A program made the position numbers and the translations under genes. From assembly GCF_900176275.1 (NCBI RefSeq), contig NZ_FWXD01000009.1:1-64000 (forward strand): a stretch of 64,000 nucleotides of DNA, in the 5' to 3' direction. This document shows, in pieces, positions 35,749-44,164 of the stretch (its first letter is position 1; each line of letters begins with the position of its first letter). The notes beneath the pieces are model-generated. The model was not told the DNA's origin. It saw only the letters and a program-made list of their open reading frames with translations, and searched no databases. The DNA comes from Andreprevotia lacus DSM 23236 (GTDB lineage: Bacteria; Pseudomonadota; Gammaproteobacteria; Burkholderiales; Chitinibacteraceae).

Positions 35749-36282
35749 ATGCCGGATTTCTATTCACTCGTCACCACCACCGGCAAGGCCCGCTTGGCCG
35801 CCGCCATTGCAGCGGGCCAGCCGCTGCAGCTGGTGCAATTCGCCGTGGGCGATGGCGACAACGGCGCCAGCTATAACCCGGACGAGTCGCAAGTCGCGCT
35901 CAAGCATGAGGTGTGGCGTGGCCAGGTCAATCAGGTGCTGGTCGATCCCGCCAACCCGGGCCGCGTCATCGTCGAGGGGTTGTTACCAGACTCGGCCGGC
36001 CCGTTCACGGTGCGCGAGGTCGGCATTTTCAGCCCGGCGGGCGAGCTGATCGCCATTGGCAAGTACCCGTCCAGCTACAAGCCGGTGTTCGGCGCCGGCG
36101 CCAACAAGCAGATGTACGTGCGCATGGTGCTGGCCGTCACCAATACCGCAGCGGTGAGCCTCACCCTCGACCCCTCGGTCGTGATCGCCAGTCAAACCTA
36201 TGTCGATCAGAAGGTCACCACTGCTCTTAACCAACTCTCGGCCCAGCTCTCGGCCGAGCTGTATTTCTTCGGCCAACTGTGA
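35749..36282 (+). CDS. Short tail fibre protein (N-terminal fibre domain only)
   Basis: A 177-residue protein corresponding to the phage tail-collar fibre N-terminal domain (DUF3751-like): FYSLVTTTGKARLAAAIA, LVQFAVGDGD, and REVGIFSPAGELIAIGKYP. P2 gpH is several hundred residues, so this one attaches to the baseplate but lacks a shaft and receptor tip. The following two genes may provide them. Confidence 0.88.
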   Translation: MPDFYSLVTTTGKARLAAAIAAGQPLQLVQFAVGDGDNGASYNPDESQVALKHEVWRGQVNQVLVDPANPGRVIVEGLLPDSAGPFTVREVGIFSPAGELIAIGKYPSSYKPVFGAGANKQMYVRMVLAVTNTAAVSLTLDPSVVIASQTYVDQKVTTALNQLSAQLSAELYFFGQL

Positions 36283-36291
36283 GGATTCTTC

Positions 36292-36624
36292 ATGGCAAAC
36301 GGATTGCTGGGCCGCGCGCGGCTCGCTGCGGCCACCATTACCCAACTCGGGCAGCCAGTGGATGCCGGCAAGGTCAAGGTGGTCAACATCAACATGGTCA
36401 ACTGCGGCGCGACTGATGCACTGGTGCGCATTGCCGTCAGCACCAGCGCCATTCTGCAAGATGCCGACTGGCTCGAATACGATGCCAAGCTCGCCCCGGC
36501 CGGCACCAACGCCAACGTGATCGAGCGCACTGCCGTCATCCTTAGCGGCGGCGAGCGCGTGTTCGTCTATGCCAGCACCGCCAACGTCAGCGCCGTGGCC
36601 TATGCCATGGAAAGGCTGGCCTGA
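36292..36624 (+). CDS. Phage fibre-associated protein, unknown
   Basis: A 110-residue protein with beta-rich composition (VVNINMVNCGATDALVRIAV) and no cleavage signal. It lies between the short fibre and the Gly-rich protein with a GAGGA site. Similar small proteins accompany Gly-rich adhesins in some phages, where they act as linker or coat; that function is inferred from position only. Confidence 0.65.
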   Translation: MANGLLGRARLAAATITQLGQPVDAGKVKVVNINMVNCGATDALVRIAVSTSAILQDADWLEYDAKLAPAGTNANVIERTAVILSGGERVFVYASTANVSAVAYAMERLA

Positions 36625-36625
36625 T

Positions 36626-37699
36626 ATGGGGCGCTCGATTCGATCCATGCCGCAACAGCAGTCGCTGGTCTACGGCTATGGCGTGGTCAAGGTGTTGAAC
36701 AAGCCCGGCCCGGGGCAGTTCATCGTGCCAGCAGGTGTATATCGTTTGCGTGTGACCCCAACCGGGGCAGGCGGTGGTGGTGCTGGGTGGCATTGTGGCT
36801 CCAACTCGGCACTGACTGCCGGTGGCGCGCAAGGTGGCGCTGGTGGTGGTTGCGCCATGAAAGAAATCCCGGTGCAGCCCGGTGACGTCATCAACTACAA
36901 CATCGGGGCTGCTGGTCTAGGCGGCAACGATGCAAACGGCAGCGATGGCGGCACGACCACATTCGGCACCAGCCTGTATGCCACTGGCGGCAAGGGCGGC
37001 AAACGTACTGGGCTCCCTGTCGCTGGTGCATTGGGTGGCATGGGGTACGGTGGCGATATCAACACCAAGGGCGGCGACAGCGGCGCATTCACGATCGCGC
37101 CCGCAAGCTCGGCAACGGGTGGCGGTGCTGCGGGTACGCCTTTGGGGGATGGCGGTCGCGGTGGCGATATCTCCATCACCGGTGATGCTGCGAACCCGGT
37201 TCATGCCACAGGTGGCGGTGCGGTGGGCGGCATTCCCGGGGGCAATATCACCTCCAAGAGCTGCGCCTATTCCGGTGGCGCAGGTACTTCATCGGCGCCT
37301 GCAGACAACACCACTACCGGTGGCAATGGCATCCCGGCCGGCGTATTCCCGACTACGGCCGACACCCCGCCTGCAACAACGCTGGTATCAAACCCGACCA
37401 TGGGCGGCATGACCGGGCGCGGCGGTGATGCCGCCCCGTCAACGTCCAGTGCGACAGCGCCAGGTCGTGGCGCCGGTGCGGGTGGTGTCGCGTCAACGAC
37501 GATGGCTGTTGCCGGTATCCGTGGCGGTTACAAGGGTGGCGGCTCTGCTGCTGCGGCGACGAATGGCAACAACAATGCCATCGGCGGTGCGGGCAATGCC
37601 GGCTCAGGTGGTGGCGGTGGCATGGGCAACGCATCCGGGGTCAACGGTGGCGGTATCGGCGGCCCAGGCGGTGATGGCGAAATCGTCATCGAATATTGA
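36626..37699 (+). CDS. Glycine-rich putative receptor-binding adhesin
   Basis: A 357-residue protein. About 50 N-terminal residues lead into a beta domain (QFIVPAGVYRLRVTPTGAGGG), then some 270 residues made mostly of Gly, Ala, Ser and Thr, with repeated GG motifs, ending GGPGGDGEIVIEY. Gly-rich tracts of this kind form polyglycine-helix sandwiches in T-even gp38-type tip adhesins and vary for host range. With the truncated fibre gene it probably forms the receptor-binding tip. The GC-rich low-complexity DNA is prone to recombination. Confidence 0.7.
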   Translation: MGRSIRSMPQQQSLVYGYGVVKVLNKPGPGQFIVPAGVYRLRVTPTGAGGGGAGWHCGSNSALTAGGAQGGAGGGCAMKEIPVQPGDVINYNIGAAGLGGNDANGSDGGTTTFGTSLYATGGKGGKRTGLPVAGALGGMGYGGDINTKGGDSGAFTIAPASSATGGGAAGTPLGDGGRGGDISITGDAANPVHATGGGAVGGIPGGNITSKSCAYSGGAGTSSAPADNTTTGGNGIPAGVFPTTADTPPATTLVSNPTMGGMTGRGGDAAPSTSSATAPGRGAGAGGVASTTMAVAGIRGGYKGGGSAAAATNGNNNAIGGAGNAGSGGGGGMGNASGVNGGGIGGPGGDGEIVIEY

Positions 37700-37710
37700 T
37701 AGGGGAACGC

Positions 37711-38244
37711 ATGAACTTTGCACGTGTAGTTGATGGTGTCGCAGTCGACGTGAGCCGCGAGCCGGCTGTTTATTTTCCGGCGTTGCTCGTTGCCGAATTC
37801 GTCGAAGTGCCGGACGAGGTGGCCCCGCAATGGCGGCTGAATGAAGCGGGCGAATGGGTGTCACCAGCCGGCGCCGGTGCGTACCTGCCCGAGCTGGTCA
37901 TCGTGGCTATCGAGCCGGATGCCGACCACGCGGCGGCAGTGCTGCTGAATGGCCTGCATGATGTGACCTGCCCGGCAGGCACCGTGTTGACGTTTCGTGC
38001 CGAGCTGCGCGGCCCGGCCGGCGTGCTGATCCCGGTGTCGGATGTTTTCCGCATGCCGCTGCGCGCCCGCGATGGTCGGGAGCGTATGGTATTGGCGGTC
38101 ATGGAGGAGGGCGCGATGACCGTCAACGTGCCGCTGCGTGAGTCCGGCGCGTGGGCGGTCGACGAGGCCACCATCAACGAAAGCTTGCCGCTGGAAAAGC
38201 GCATGCGCTTTGCCGGCGTCCAAGTATTCGTTGTCGAGGTATGA
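37711..38244 (+). CDS. Putative tail fibre assembly or tip protein
   Basis: A 177-residue protein with a TAGGGGAAC ribosome-binding site. The N-terminal NFARVVDGVAVDVSREP and EFVEVPDEVAPQWRLNEAGEWV resemble the start of fibre-assembly or virion proteins that follow fibre genes. I cannot identify the family with confidence. It ends next to a convergent gene. Confidence 0.6.
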   Translation: MNFARVVDGVAVDVSREPAVYFPALLVAEFVEVPDEVAPQWRLNEAGEWVSPAGAGAYLPELVIVAIEPDADHAAAVLLNGLHDVTCPAGTVLTFRAELRGPAGVLIPVSDVFRMPLRARDGRERMVLAVMEEGAMTVNVPLRESGAWAVDEATINESLPLEKRMRFAGVQVFVVEV

Positions 38245-38268
38245 AAAAATGGGCCAGCATGCTGGCCC
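38244..38268 (-). terminator. Terminator of the DUF4145 gene
   Basis: An 18-bp perfect palindrome (38251-38268) is followed on the minus strand by a run of T residues (38244-38249 as A on plus). It isolates the cargo gene from the late operon. Confidence 0.7.
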
Positions 38269-38272
38269 GCAT

Positions 38273-38950
38273 TCACGGTTTGGAAGGCTTTGGCTGGTCT
38301 CGCTGAGCAACGCCAGCTAGCTTGCCTGCAGGAAGTGAGCTGTAGAAGTTGGCTAGTTGTTTCGGTTCCGCGATCATTTTTTCAACTACCAGGTTCACAT
38401 ATGTGAACAGGTGAAGGGCAATTTCAGGCGTATCGTTCAGATCAATTTCGCCTGGATGGACTGATGAGTTACCGACGATGCGTACCGCATCCAGTGCTTG
38501 TTGTAGTGTTGTAGGTAGCCCTTTGGCGACGAGCTTGCCTATATCCTTGTTGATATCGTTGCCGCTTTCGCCTAGGTGCACACATAACTTCTGCACAACT
38601 AGTCGAAGCAGGGCTGCAGAGGCTCTAGGTGAATGATGCAGAACGGCTCGCGCTTCCAGAAAGTCCGATGTGCAATCAGCTGGCAGGTCGTCGTGTGGCA
38701 TCGGTGCTACAGAATGGTCCGGGATCACCATTCGCGCTTGTTCTCGCTCCTCATCAGACAGCCCTGCCGCATACCAATAACTGGACTCCTTGCAGTGAGC
38801 ACAGACCGCTTCGAAAATTTGCCGGAGATGTCCCGAATACCTTTGCAGGCTGTACCAACTTTGCTGGGCATAGGCATTACAGAGAGGGCAATTAAATGCG
38901 TTAAGCAGGCCACGCGGAGAGGTGTAAGTAGACTCTGACATCTTTGGCAT
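38273..38950 (-). CDS. DUF4145 protein with zinc ribbon, cargo gene in the tail cluster
   Basis: A 225-residue protein. The N-terminus has two CxxC pairs (CPLC and CAHC), a likely zinc ribbon. The C-terminal part (ASAALLRLVVQKLCVHLGE...IRIVGNSSVHPGEIDLND type) is the DUF4145 helical domain, often found alone or fused to defence nucleases. It is opposite in strand to the late genes, AT-richer, and has its own terminator. A role in phage exclusion is plausible but unproven. Confidence 0.75.
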   Translation of the reverse strand: MPKMSESTYTSPRGLLNAFNCPLCNAYAQQSWYSLQRYSGHLRQIFEAVCAHCKESSYWYAAGLSDEEREQARMVIPDHSVAPMPHDDLPADCTSDFLEARAVLHHSPRASAALLRLVVQKLCVHLGESGNDINKDIGKLVAKGLPTTLQQALDAVRIVGNSSVHPGEIDLNDTPEIALHLFTYVNLVVEKMIAEPKQLANFYSSLPAGKLAGVAQRDQPKPSKP

Positions 38951-39012
38951 ATCCCTTTTTTTCGGTGAAGAAAATAGTATCTACTTACTTAAAGGAACTG
39001 CAAGGCTGATCG

Positions 39013-39065
39013 TGCGGGAACCTGCCACAACACCCACCGCAAGACCCGGCGCCGCGCGCGCGGCA
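39013..39065 (+). promoter_or_regulatory. Putative late promoter of the FI operon
   Basis: ACAACA (39027-39032), 12 bp, CCCGGC (39045-39050), 2 bp, CGCGCGCGCGGCA (39053-39065). The same motif precedes V, and a partial one precedes O. Position equals P2 PF. Confidence 0.6.
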
Positions 39066-39097
39066 TGCTGCAAGCACCATAAACCGGAGCATGCAGC

Positions 39098-40267
39098 ATG
39101 GCCGAATATCACCACGGCGCACGCGTCATTGAATTGAGCGATGGCACGCGCCCCATCAGAACTGTCGATACCGCCGTCATCGGCATGGTCTGCGTTGCAG
39201 AAGATGCCGACCCGGCAATGTTCCCCCTCAATACTCCCGTACTGCTGACCAACCTTCAGGCCGCCATCGGCAAAGCCGGTGTCGATGGCACCCTCGCCAA
39301 GTCGCTCAGTGCCATTGTTGCCCAGGCCAACGCGGCCACGGTCGTGGTGCGGGTGGCCAAAGGCACGTCACTGGCGCAGAACATCAGCAACATCATCGGC
39401 ACTACCACGCCAGACGGTCGCTATACGGGCTTGAAGGCACTACTCAGCGCCGAGGCGCGCTTGAAGGTGAAGCCGCGCATTCTGGCTGTGCCAGGCATGG
39501 ATGCGCTGCCGGTGGCTACCGAGCTGGCCAGCATCGCGCAGAAGCTGCGGGCATTTGCCTATGTCAGCGCCTACGGCGTAAACACCAAGGAAGAAGCCAC
39601 AACCTACCGCGCCAATTTCGGCCAGCGCGAGCTGATGGTCGTGTGGCCGGATTTCGTGGGTTGGGACACCACCGCCAATGCCGAGATGCCGGCGTTTGCC
39701 ACTGCCCGCGCGCTCGGCCTGTGCGCCAAGATCGACAACACCATCGGCTGGCACAAGACCATTTCCAACGTCGCCGTCAATGGCGTGGACGGCATCACCG
39801 CCGACGTGTTCTTTGATCTGCAAGAACCCACCAGCGACAGCAACTACCTCAACAGCAATGAGGTCACCACCCTCATCAATCGCGGTGGCTATCGCTTCTG
39901 GGGTTCGCGCACCTGCAGTGATGATCCGCTGTTCGCCTTCGAGAACTACACCCGCAGCGCGCAGATCATCGCCGACACCATGGCCGAGGCGCATATGTGG
40001 GCTGTCGACGGCCCGCTGACCCCTAGCCGCGTGCGCGACATCATCGAGGGCTTGAACGCCAAGTTCCGCGAGTGGGTGCAGGCCGGTTGCCTGCTTGGCG
40101 GCGGCGCTTGGTATGACCCGCTCGCCAACACCAAGGACACCCTCAAGGCCGGCAAGCTGGCCATCGACTACGACTATACCCCCGTGCCGCCGCTGGAGGA
40201 TTTGACCTTCCGCCAGCGCATCACGGATCGCTACTTGCTGGATTTCGCTACCCAGGTAGCGGGCTAA
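39098..40267 (+). CDS. Tail sheath protein (gpFI family)
   Basis: A 389-residue contractile sheath protein. It starts with YHHGARVIELSDGTRPIRTV and contains FRFWGSRT-like YRFWGSRTCSDDPLFAFENY and the C-terminal LTFRQRITDRYLLDF, the conserved FI hallmarks. It is the first gene of the FI-D operon. Confidence 0.97.
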   Translation: MAEYHHGARVIELSDGTRPIRTVDTAVIGMVCVAEDADPAMFPLNTPVLLTNLQAAIGKAGVDGTLAKSLSAIVAQANAATVVVRVAKGTSLAQNISNIIGTTTPDGRYTGLKALLSAEARLKVKPRILAVPGMDALPVATELASIAQKLRAFAYVSAYGVNTKEEATTYRANFGQRELMVVWPDFVGWDTTANAEMPAFATARALGLCAKIDNTIGWHKTISNVAVNGVDGITADVFFDLQEPTSDSNYLNSNEVTTLINRGGYRFWGSRTCSDDPLFAFENYTRSAQIIADTMAEAHMWAVDGPLTPSRVRDIIEGLNAKFREWVQAGCLLGGGAWYDPLANTKDTLKAGKLAIDYDYTPVPPLEDLTFRQRITDRYLLDFATQVAG

Positions 40268-40294
40268 TCCGGCGCAGGAAAGGAGACTCTGACG

Positions 40295-40807
40295 ATGGGC
40301 ATGCCCAGTAAGCTCAAGAACATGATGCTGTTCAACGACGGCACCAGCTATGCCGGCCAGGTTGATGAAGTGAACCTGCCCAAGCTGGCGCGCAAGACCG
40401 AAGAGGTGCGCGCTGGCGGCATGAATGCCCCGGTAGAGGCCGACCTCGGCCTTGAAAAGCTCGAAATGGAATGGACGTGCGGCGGCCTGATGCGCCAGGT
40501 GCTGGAGCAATTCGCCATCACCAAGGCGGCCGGCGTGCTGCTGCGCTTTGCCGGTGCCTACCAGCGCGATGACACCGGCGAAGTCGATGCCGTCGAGCTG
40601 GTGGTGCGTGGCCGCCACCGTGAAATCGACATGGGCAAGGCCAAGCCCGGCGACAACACCGAGTTCAAGGTCAACACCGCCATCAGCTACTACAAGCTCA
40701 CCATCAACGGCAGCGTGGTGATCGAGATCGACGTGCCCGGCTTTGTTGAAACGGTTGGTGGTGTCGACCGTCTGGCCGAACAGCGCCGCGCGCTCGGCCT
40801 CGCGTAA
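40295..40807 (+). CDS. Tail tube protein (gpFII family)
   Basis: A 170-residue tube protein beginning PSKLKNMMLFNDGTSYAG, with VNTAISYYKLTINGSVVIEID near the C-terminus. Length and order match P2 FII. Confidence 0.96.
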   Translation: MGMPSKLKNMMLFNDGTSYAGQVDEVNLPKLARKTEEVRAGGMNAPVEADLGLEKLEMEWTCGGLMRQVLEQFAITKAAGVLLRFAGAYQRDDTGEVDAVELVVRGRHREIDMGKAKPGDNTEFKVNTAISYYKLTINGSVVIEIDVPGFVETVGGVDRLAEQRRALGLA

Positions 40808-40811
40808 AGAA

Positions 40812-40885
40812 AGCGCCCCGCTCGCAGTTGCGAAACGGGGCACTGCCCGACCTGCAATCGGCTACGGGCCAATTCACTCTATCCC
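40812..40885 (+). other. Hairpin-forming intergenic stretch between FII and E
   Basis: GCCCCG and CGGGGC (40812-40839) enclose an inner TCGCA/TGCGA stem, and a second CCCG/CGGG hairpin follows. There is no T-run, so this may be an RNA stabiliser or attenuator between the abundant tube gene and low-level gene E. Confidence 0.5.
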
Positions 40886-40897
40886 AAGGAAACCATC

Positions 40898-41227
40898 ATG
40901 GCATCCCCAGTTACCGCAGTTGTCGATCTTGATACCCCGATCATCCGTGGCGAGCAGCGCATCGAGAAAGTCACCGTGCGCAAGCCCGGCTCGGGCGAGC
41001 TGCGCGGCGTAGCGCTCGCCAGCCTGCTGCAAATGGACGTCGACGCCCTGCATACCGTGCTGCCCCGCATCACCGACCCGCTGCTGACCAAGCAAGACGT
41101 GGCCAACCTTGACCCTGCCGATCTGGTGCAGCTCGGTTCCGAGGTCGCCGGTTTTTTGGTGCCGAAGGCCGCGCGGCCGGATGCATCCCCCACTGTGTCG
41201 ACGACGCCTACGCCGACATTGCAGTGA
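40898..41227 (+). CDS. Tail assembly protein E (gpE family), unshifted product
   Basis: A 109-residue tail assembly chaperone (IRGEQRIEKVTVRKPGSGEL, LLQMDVDALHTVLPRITDP). It carries the slippery heptamer T-TTT-TTG at 41152-41158, as in P2, giving a longer product by -1 frameshift. E and E+E' are thought to chaperone tape measure protein T. Confidence 0.93.
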   Translation: MASPVTAVVDLDTPIIRGEQRIEKVTVRKPGSGELRGVALASLLQMDVDALHTVLPRITDPLLTKQDVANLDPADLVQLGSEVAGFLVPKAARPDASPTVSTTPTPTLQ

Positions 41228-41325
41228 TTTTTCATTGGGGGCCGGATGTGCTCGACCCCATGTCGTTGACGGAACTGATGCACTGGCGCGAGTTGGCCAG
41301 GCAGCGAAGCGGGGTGGATGATTGA
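40898..41325 (+). CDS. Tail assembly protein E+E' by -1 ribosomal frameshift
   Basis: After the slippery site (zero-frame codons TTT TTG ending at 41158) a -1 shift continues as ...DDAYADIAVIFHWGP, then LTELMHWRELARQRSG and stops at 41325. This tail is the typical E' sequence. The fusion would be about 142 residues: 87 from E and 55 from E'. The E' frame has no start codon of its own, which supports frameshifting. Confidence 0.85.
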
Positions 41326-44162
41326 GCGGCAATGATCTCAAGCTGCGGGTGTTGATGGAGCTGGCAGATCGGGTGAGCAAGCCGCTCAAGCAGGTCATGG
41401 CCAGTAGTTCCGGGCTGGCCAAGGCCGTGCAGGCTACCCGTGAACAGCTCAAGGGGCTGGGCAAGGCCCAGCAAGAGGCGCAGGCGCTGCGCGCCCTATC
41501 GGCCGAAGCCAAGGCCACCGGCAACAGCCTGCACGTGGCAGACGCCTACGCCAAGGCGCTGGGCAGCCAGCTTGCTCGCACCGCCAATCCCACGCGGGAC
41601 ATGGTGCGCCAGTTCAAGGACGCCGATAAGGCAGCTGCCAAGTTGCGCGAACAGCACGCCGGGCAAACCAAGGAACTGCTGCGCCTGCGTAGTGCCATGA
41701 ATGCCGCCGGGGTACGCAACCTTGCCCAGCACGAACAGCAGCTGGCCGGCGCCGTTGCCCGTGCCAATGTCGAGCTGGCCCGGCAAGATGCTGCGCTTGC
41801 ACGTGCCAACAAGCGCGCCCAGCAGATGCAGTCCATCCGCCAGCGCTACGACAAGACCATTGCCGCGCGCGACAAGCTGGCCGGCGCCGGCGTGGCAATG
41901 GGTGCCGCCGGCGCTGGCCTGACCGCGCCAGTGGTGGGCATCGCCAAGGAATTTGCCAATGCCGAGAACGCCGGCATGCGCCTCAAGGTGGCCATGATGG
42001 GCGTAGGTGGTGTTGTCGGCCCGCAGTTCGACCAGATCAACCGCCAAGCCATGAAGCTGGGCGACAAGCTGCCCGGCGCCACCAGCGATTTCCAGGACAT
42101 GATGACCATGCTGCTTCGTCAGGGCATGACCCCGCAAACCATCCTCGGCGGCATGGGCGAGGCCACTGCCTATCTGGCCGTACAGCTGGAAAAGACCCCG
42201 ACCGCTGCCGCCGAATTCGCATCCAAGATGCAAGATGCCACCCGCACCACCGAGCGCGACATGATGGGCCTGATGGATGTGATCCAGCGCGCTTATTACC
42301 TCGGCGTTGACGACAACAACATGCTGCAGGGCTTTACCAAGCTCTCTCCCGCGCTCGACATCATCAAGGCCAAGGGGCTGGATGCTGCCAAGGCGCTGGC
42401 GCCGCTGCTGGTCATGTCCGATCAGGCCGGCATGGCCGGTGAGGCTGCCGGCAATGCCTACCGCAAGGTGTTTCAGGCCGGGCTGGATATCAAGAAGGTG
42501 GCCAAGGGCAACGCGCTGCTGGGCGGGACTGGCATCAAGCTCGATTTCACCAACGGCAAGGGCCAGTTCGGCGGCATGGACAACCTGTTTGCCCAGTTGG
42601 CCAAGCTCAAGGGCATACAGCAAGACACCAAGCGCATCGCGGTCATCAAGCAGATTTTTGGCGACGATGCCGAAACGCTCCAGGTCGTCGGCCTGCTGAT
42701 CGACAAGGGCAAGGAAGGCTATGCCGAGGTGCAGGCCAAGATGGCTGCGCAGGCCGATCTGCAAACCCGCGTGAACGCCCAGTTGGGCACGCTCAAGAAC
42801 CTGTGGGAATCAGCGGCCGGCACCTTCACCAACGGCCTCGTGGCCTTTGGCGAAACCATCGCGCCCGAGCTGAAAGCGCTGACCACGTGGCTGGGTGATG
42901 TGGCCGAAAAAACCGGTGCATGGGCGCGTGCCAATCCCGAGCTGGCCGGGCTGCTGGTCAAGACCGCCGGCGTGCTCGGCGTGCTGCTGGTGGTGCTGGG
43001 CACCCTCAGCATTGCGATATCGGCGCTGCTCGGCCCGCTGGCGGTGCTGGGCGCGGTGTTCTCGTTCTTGGCGGCAAACCCGATCATCATTGCCATCGGC
43101 CTGATCGCGGTGGCCGCGCTGCTCATCTACAAGAACTGGCAGCCGCTGGCCGCGTTTTTCAGCGGGCTATGGTCAAGCGTTGATGGCGTGTTCGCCAAGT
43201 ACCCAATCCTGAACTGGATATTCCCCATCATCGGCATTCCACGCCTCATCGCGCGCCACTGGGGTGAAATCACCGGGTTTTTCGGGCGTGTGTGGAGTGA
43301 GGTCAAGGCGGCATTTAGCGGGGGTATCGGCGGCGTTGCCGCGCTTATCGTCAACTGGTCGCCGCTGGGCCTTTTTTATCGCGCCTTTGCCGGTGTGCTC
43401 AGCTGGTTCGGCATCGAGCTGCCAGGCAAATTCACCGACTTTGCCGGGCAGTGCATGCGCAGCGTCTGGAACGGCATCACAGCGGCAGCATCCGGCGCAT
43501 GGCAGGCGGTGGGCGCGGTATGGCAAACCATCAAGGATGCCTTTGCCGGCGGCATTACCGGCGTGTCGGAACTCATCGTCAACTGGTCGCCGGTGGGCCT
43601 GTTCTATCAGGCATTCGCTGAAGTGCTCAGCTGGTTCGGGGTAGAGCTACCCGGCAAGTTCACCGAGTTTGGCCGCAACCTGATGCAGGGCATGGTCAAC
43701 GGTATCACCGGCATGCTGGGCACGGTAAAGGACACGATTACCGGCGCCGCCGACAACACCGTCAGCTGGTTCAAGGAAAAGCTCGGCATACATTCGCCGT
43801 CGCGCGTGTTTGCCCAGCTTGGCAACTTCACCATGCAGGGGCTGGATAAAGGGTTGCAGCAAGGGCAGGGCGGGCCGATTTCGTCAGTGATCGGCCTTGG
43901 CAAGCAGCTCGCCACCGTGGCCGCGGGCTTCGCAGTGGGCACGGCTGCAGCTGCCGGGGTGCGTGTTGATACGCGCGCGCCGATCTCGTCGGCAGTGGCG
44001 GCGCCGGCCGGCACGGGCCAGGTGGTGCAGCTGGGCGGCATTCATATCTACCCGGCGCCAGGCATGGATGAGCGCCAGCTTGCCGAGCTGGTCGAGCGCA
44101 AGGTCGCGGCGCTGCTGCGCCAGGTCAACAACCCGCGCAGCCGTCTGGTTGATTCGGAGTAA
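41322..44162 (+). CDS. Tail tape measure protein T
   Basis: A 946-residue protein. Residues 1-170 are helical and coiled coil, the middle (about 545-610) has strong hydrophobic helices, and the C-terminal part holds a tandem repeat of 76 residues. The end has the motif GIHSPSRVFAQLGNFTMQGL common to tape measures. Protein length sets tail length. The start is TTG at 41322, overlapping the E' stop; an upstream in-frame stop and GGGGTGG spacing support this. Confidence 0.92.
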   Translation: MSGNDLKLRVLMELADRVSKPLKQVMASSSGLAKAVQATREQLKGLGKAQQEAQALRALSAEAKATGNSLHVADAYAKALGSQLARTANPTRDMVRQFKDADKAAAKLREQHAGQTKELLRLRSAMNAAGVRNLAQHEQQLAGAVARANVELARQDAALARANKRAQQMQSIRQRYDKTIAARDKLAGAGVAMGAAGAGLTAPVVGIAKEFANAENAGMRLKVAMMGVGGVVGPQFDQINRQAMKLGDKLPGATSDFQDMMTMLLRQGMTPQTILGGMGEATAYLAVQLEKTPTAAAEFASKMQDATRTTERDMMGLMDVIQRAYYLGVDDNNMLQGFTKLSPALDIIKAKGLDAAKALAPLLVMSDQAGMAGEAAGNAYRKVFQAGLDIKKVAKGNALLGGTGIKLDFTNGKGQFGGMDNLFAQLAKLKGIQQDTKRIAVIKQIFGDDAETLQVVGLLIDKGKEGYAEVQAKMAAQADLQTRVNAQLGTLKNLWESAAGTFTNGLVAFGETIAPELKALTTWLGDVAEKTGAWARANPELAGLLVKTAGVLGVLLVVLGTLSIAISALLGPLAVLGAVFSFLAANPIIIAIGLIAVAALLIYKNWQPLAAFFSGLWSSVDGVFAKYPILNWIFPIIGIPRLIARHWGEITGFFGRVWSEVKAAFSGGIGGVAALIVNWSPLGLFYRAFAGVLSWFGIELPGKFTDFAGQCMRSVWNGITAAASGAWQAVGAVWQTIKDAFAGGITGVSELIVNWSPVGLFYQAFAEVLSWFGVELPGKFTEFGRNLMQGMVNGITGMLGTVKDTITGAADNTVSWFKEKLGIHSPSRVFAQLGNFTMQGLDKGLQQGQGGPISSVIGLGKQLATVAAGFAVGTAAAAGVRVDTRAPISSAVAAPAGTGQVVQLGGIHIYPAPGMDERQLAELVERKVAALLRQVNNPRSRLVDSE
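43302..43757 (+). repeat. Tandem duplication inside the tape measure gene
   Basis: Two copies offset by 228 bp (76 codons). Each contains LIVNWSPxGLFYxAF and LSWFGxELPGKF, for example at 43344 and 43572. The DNA copies have diverged, so the duplication is old. Confidence 0.8.
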
Positions 44163-44164
44163 GC

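Noticed and set aside
36626-37699. Gly-rich tract as a DNA repeat array or CRISPR
   Set aside because: The triplet-like GGC/GGT repetition follows codon periodicity and lacks regular spacers; it is low-complexity protein coding.
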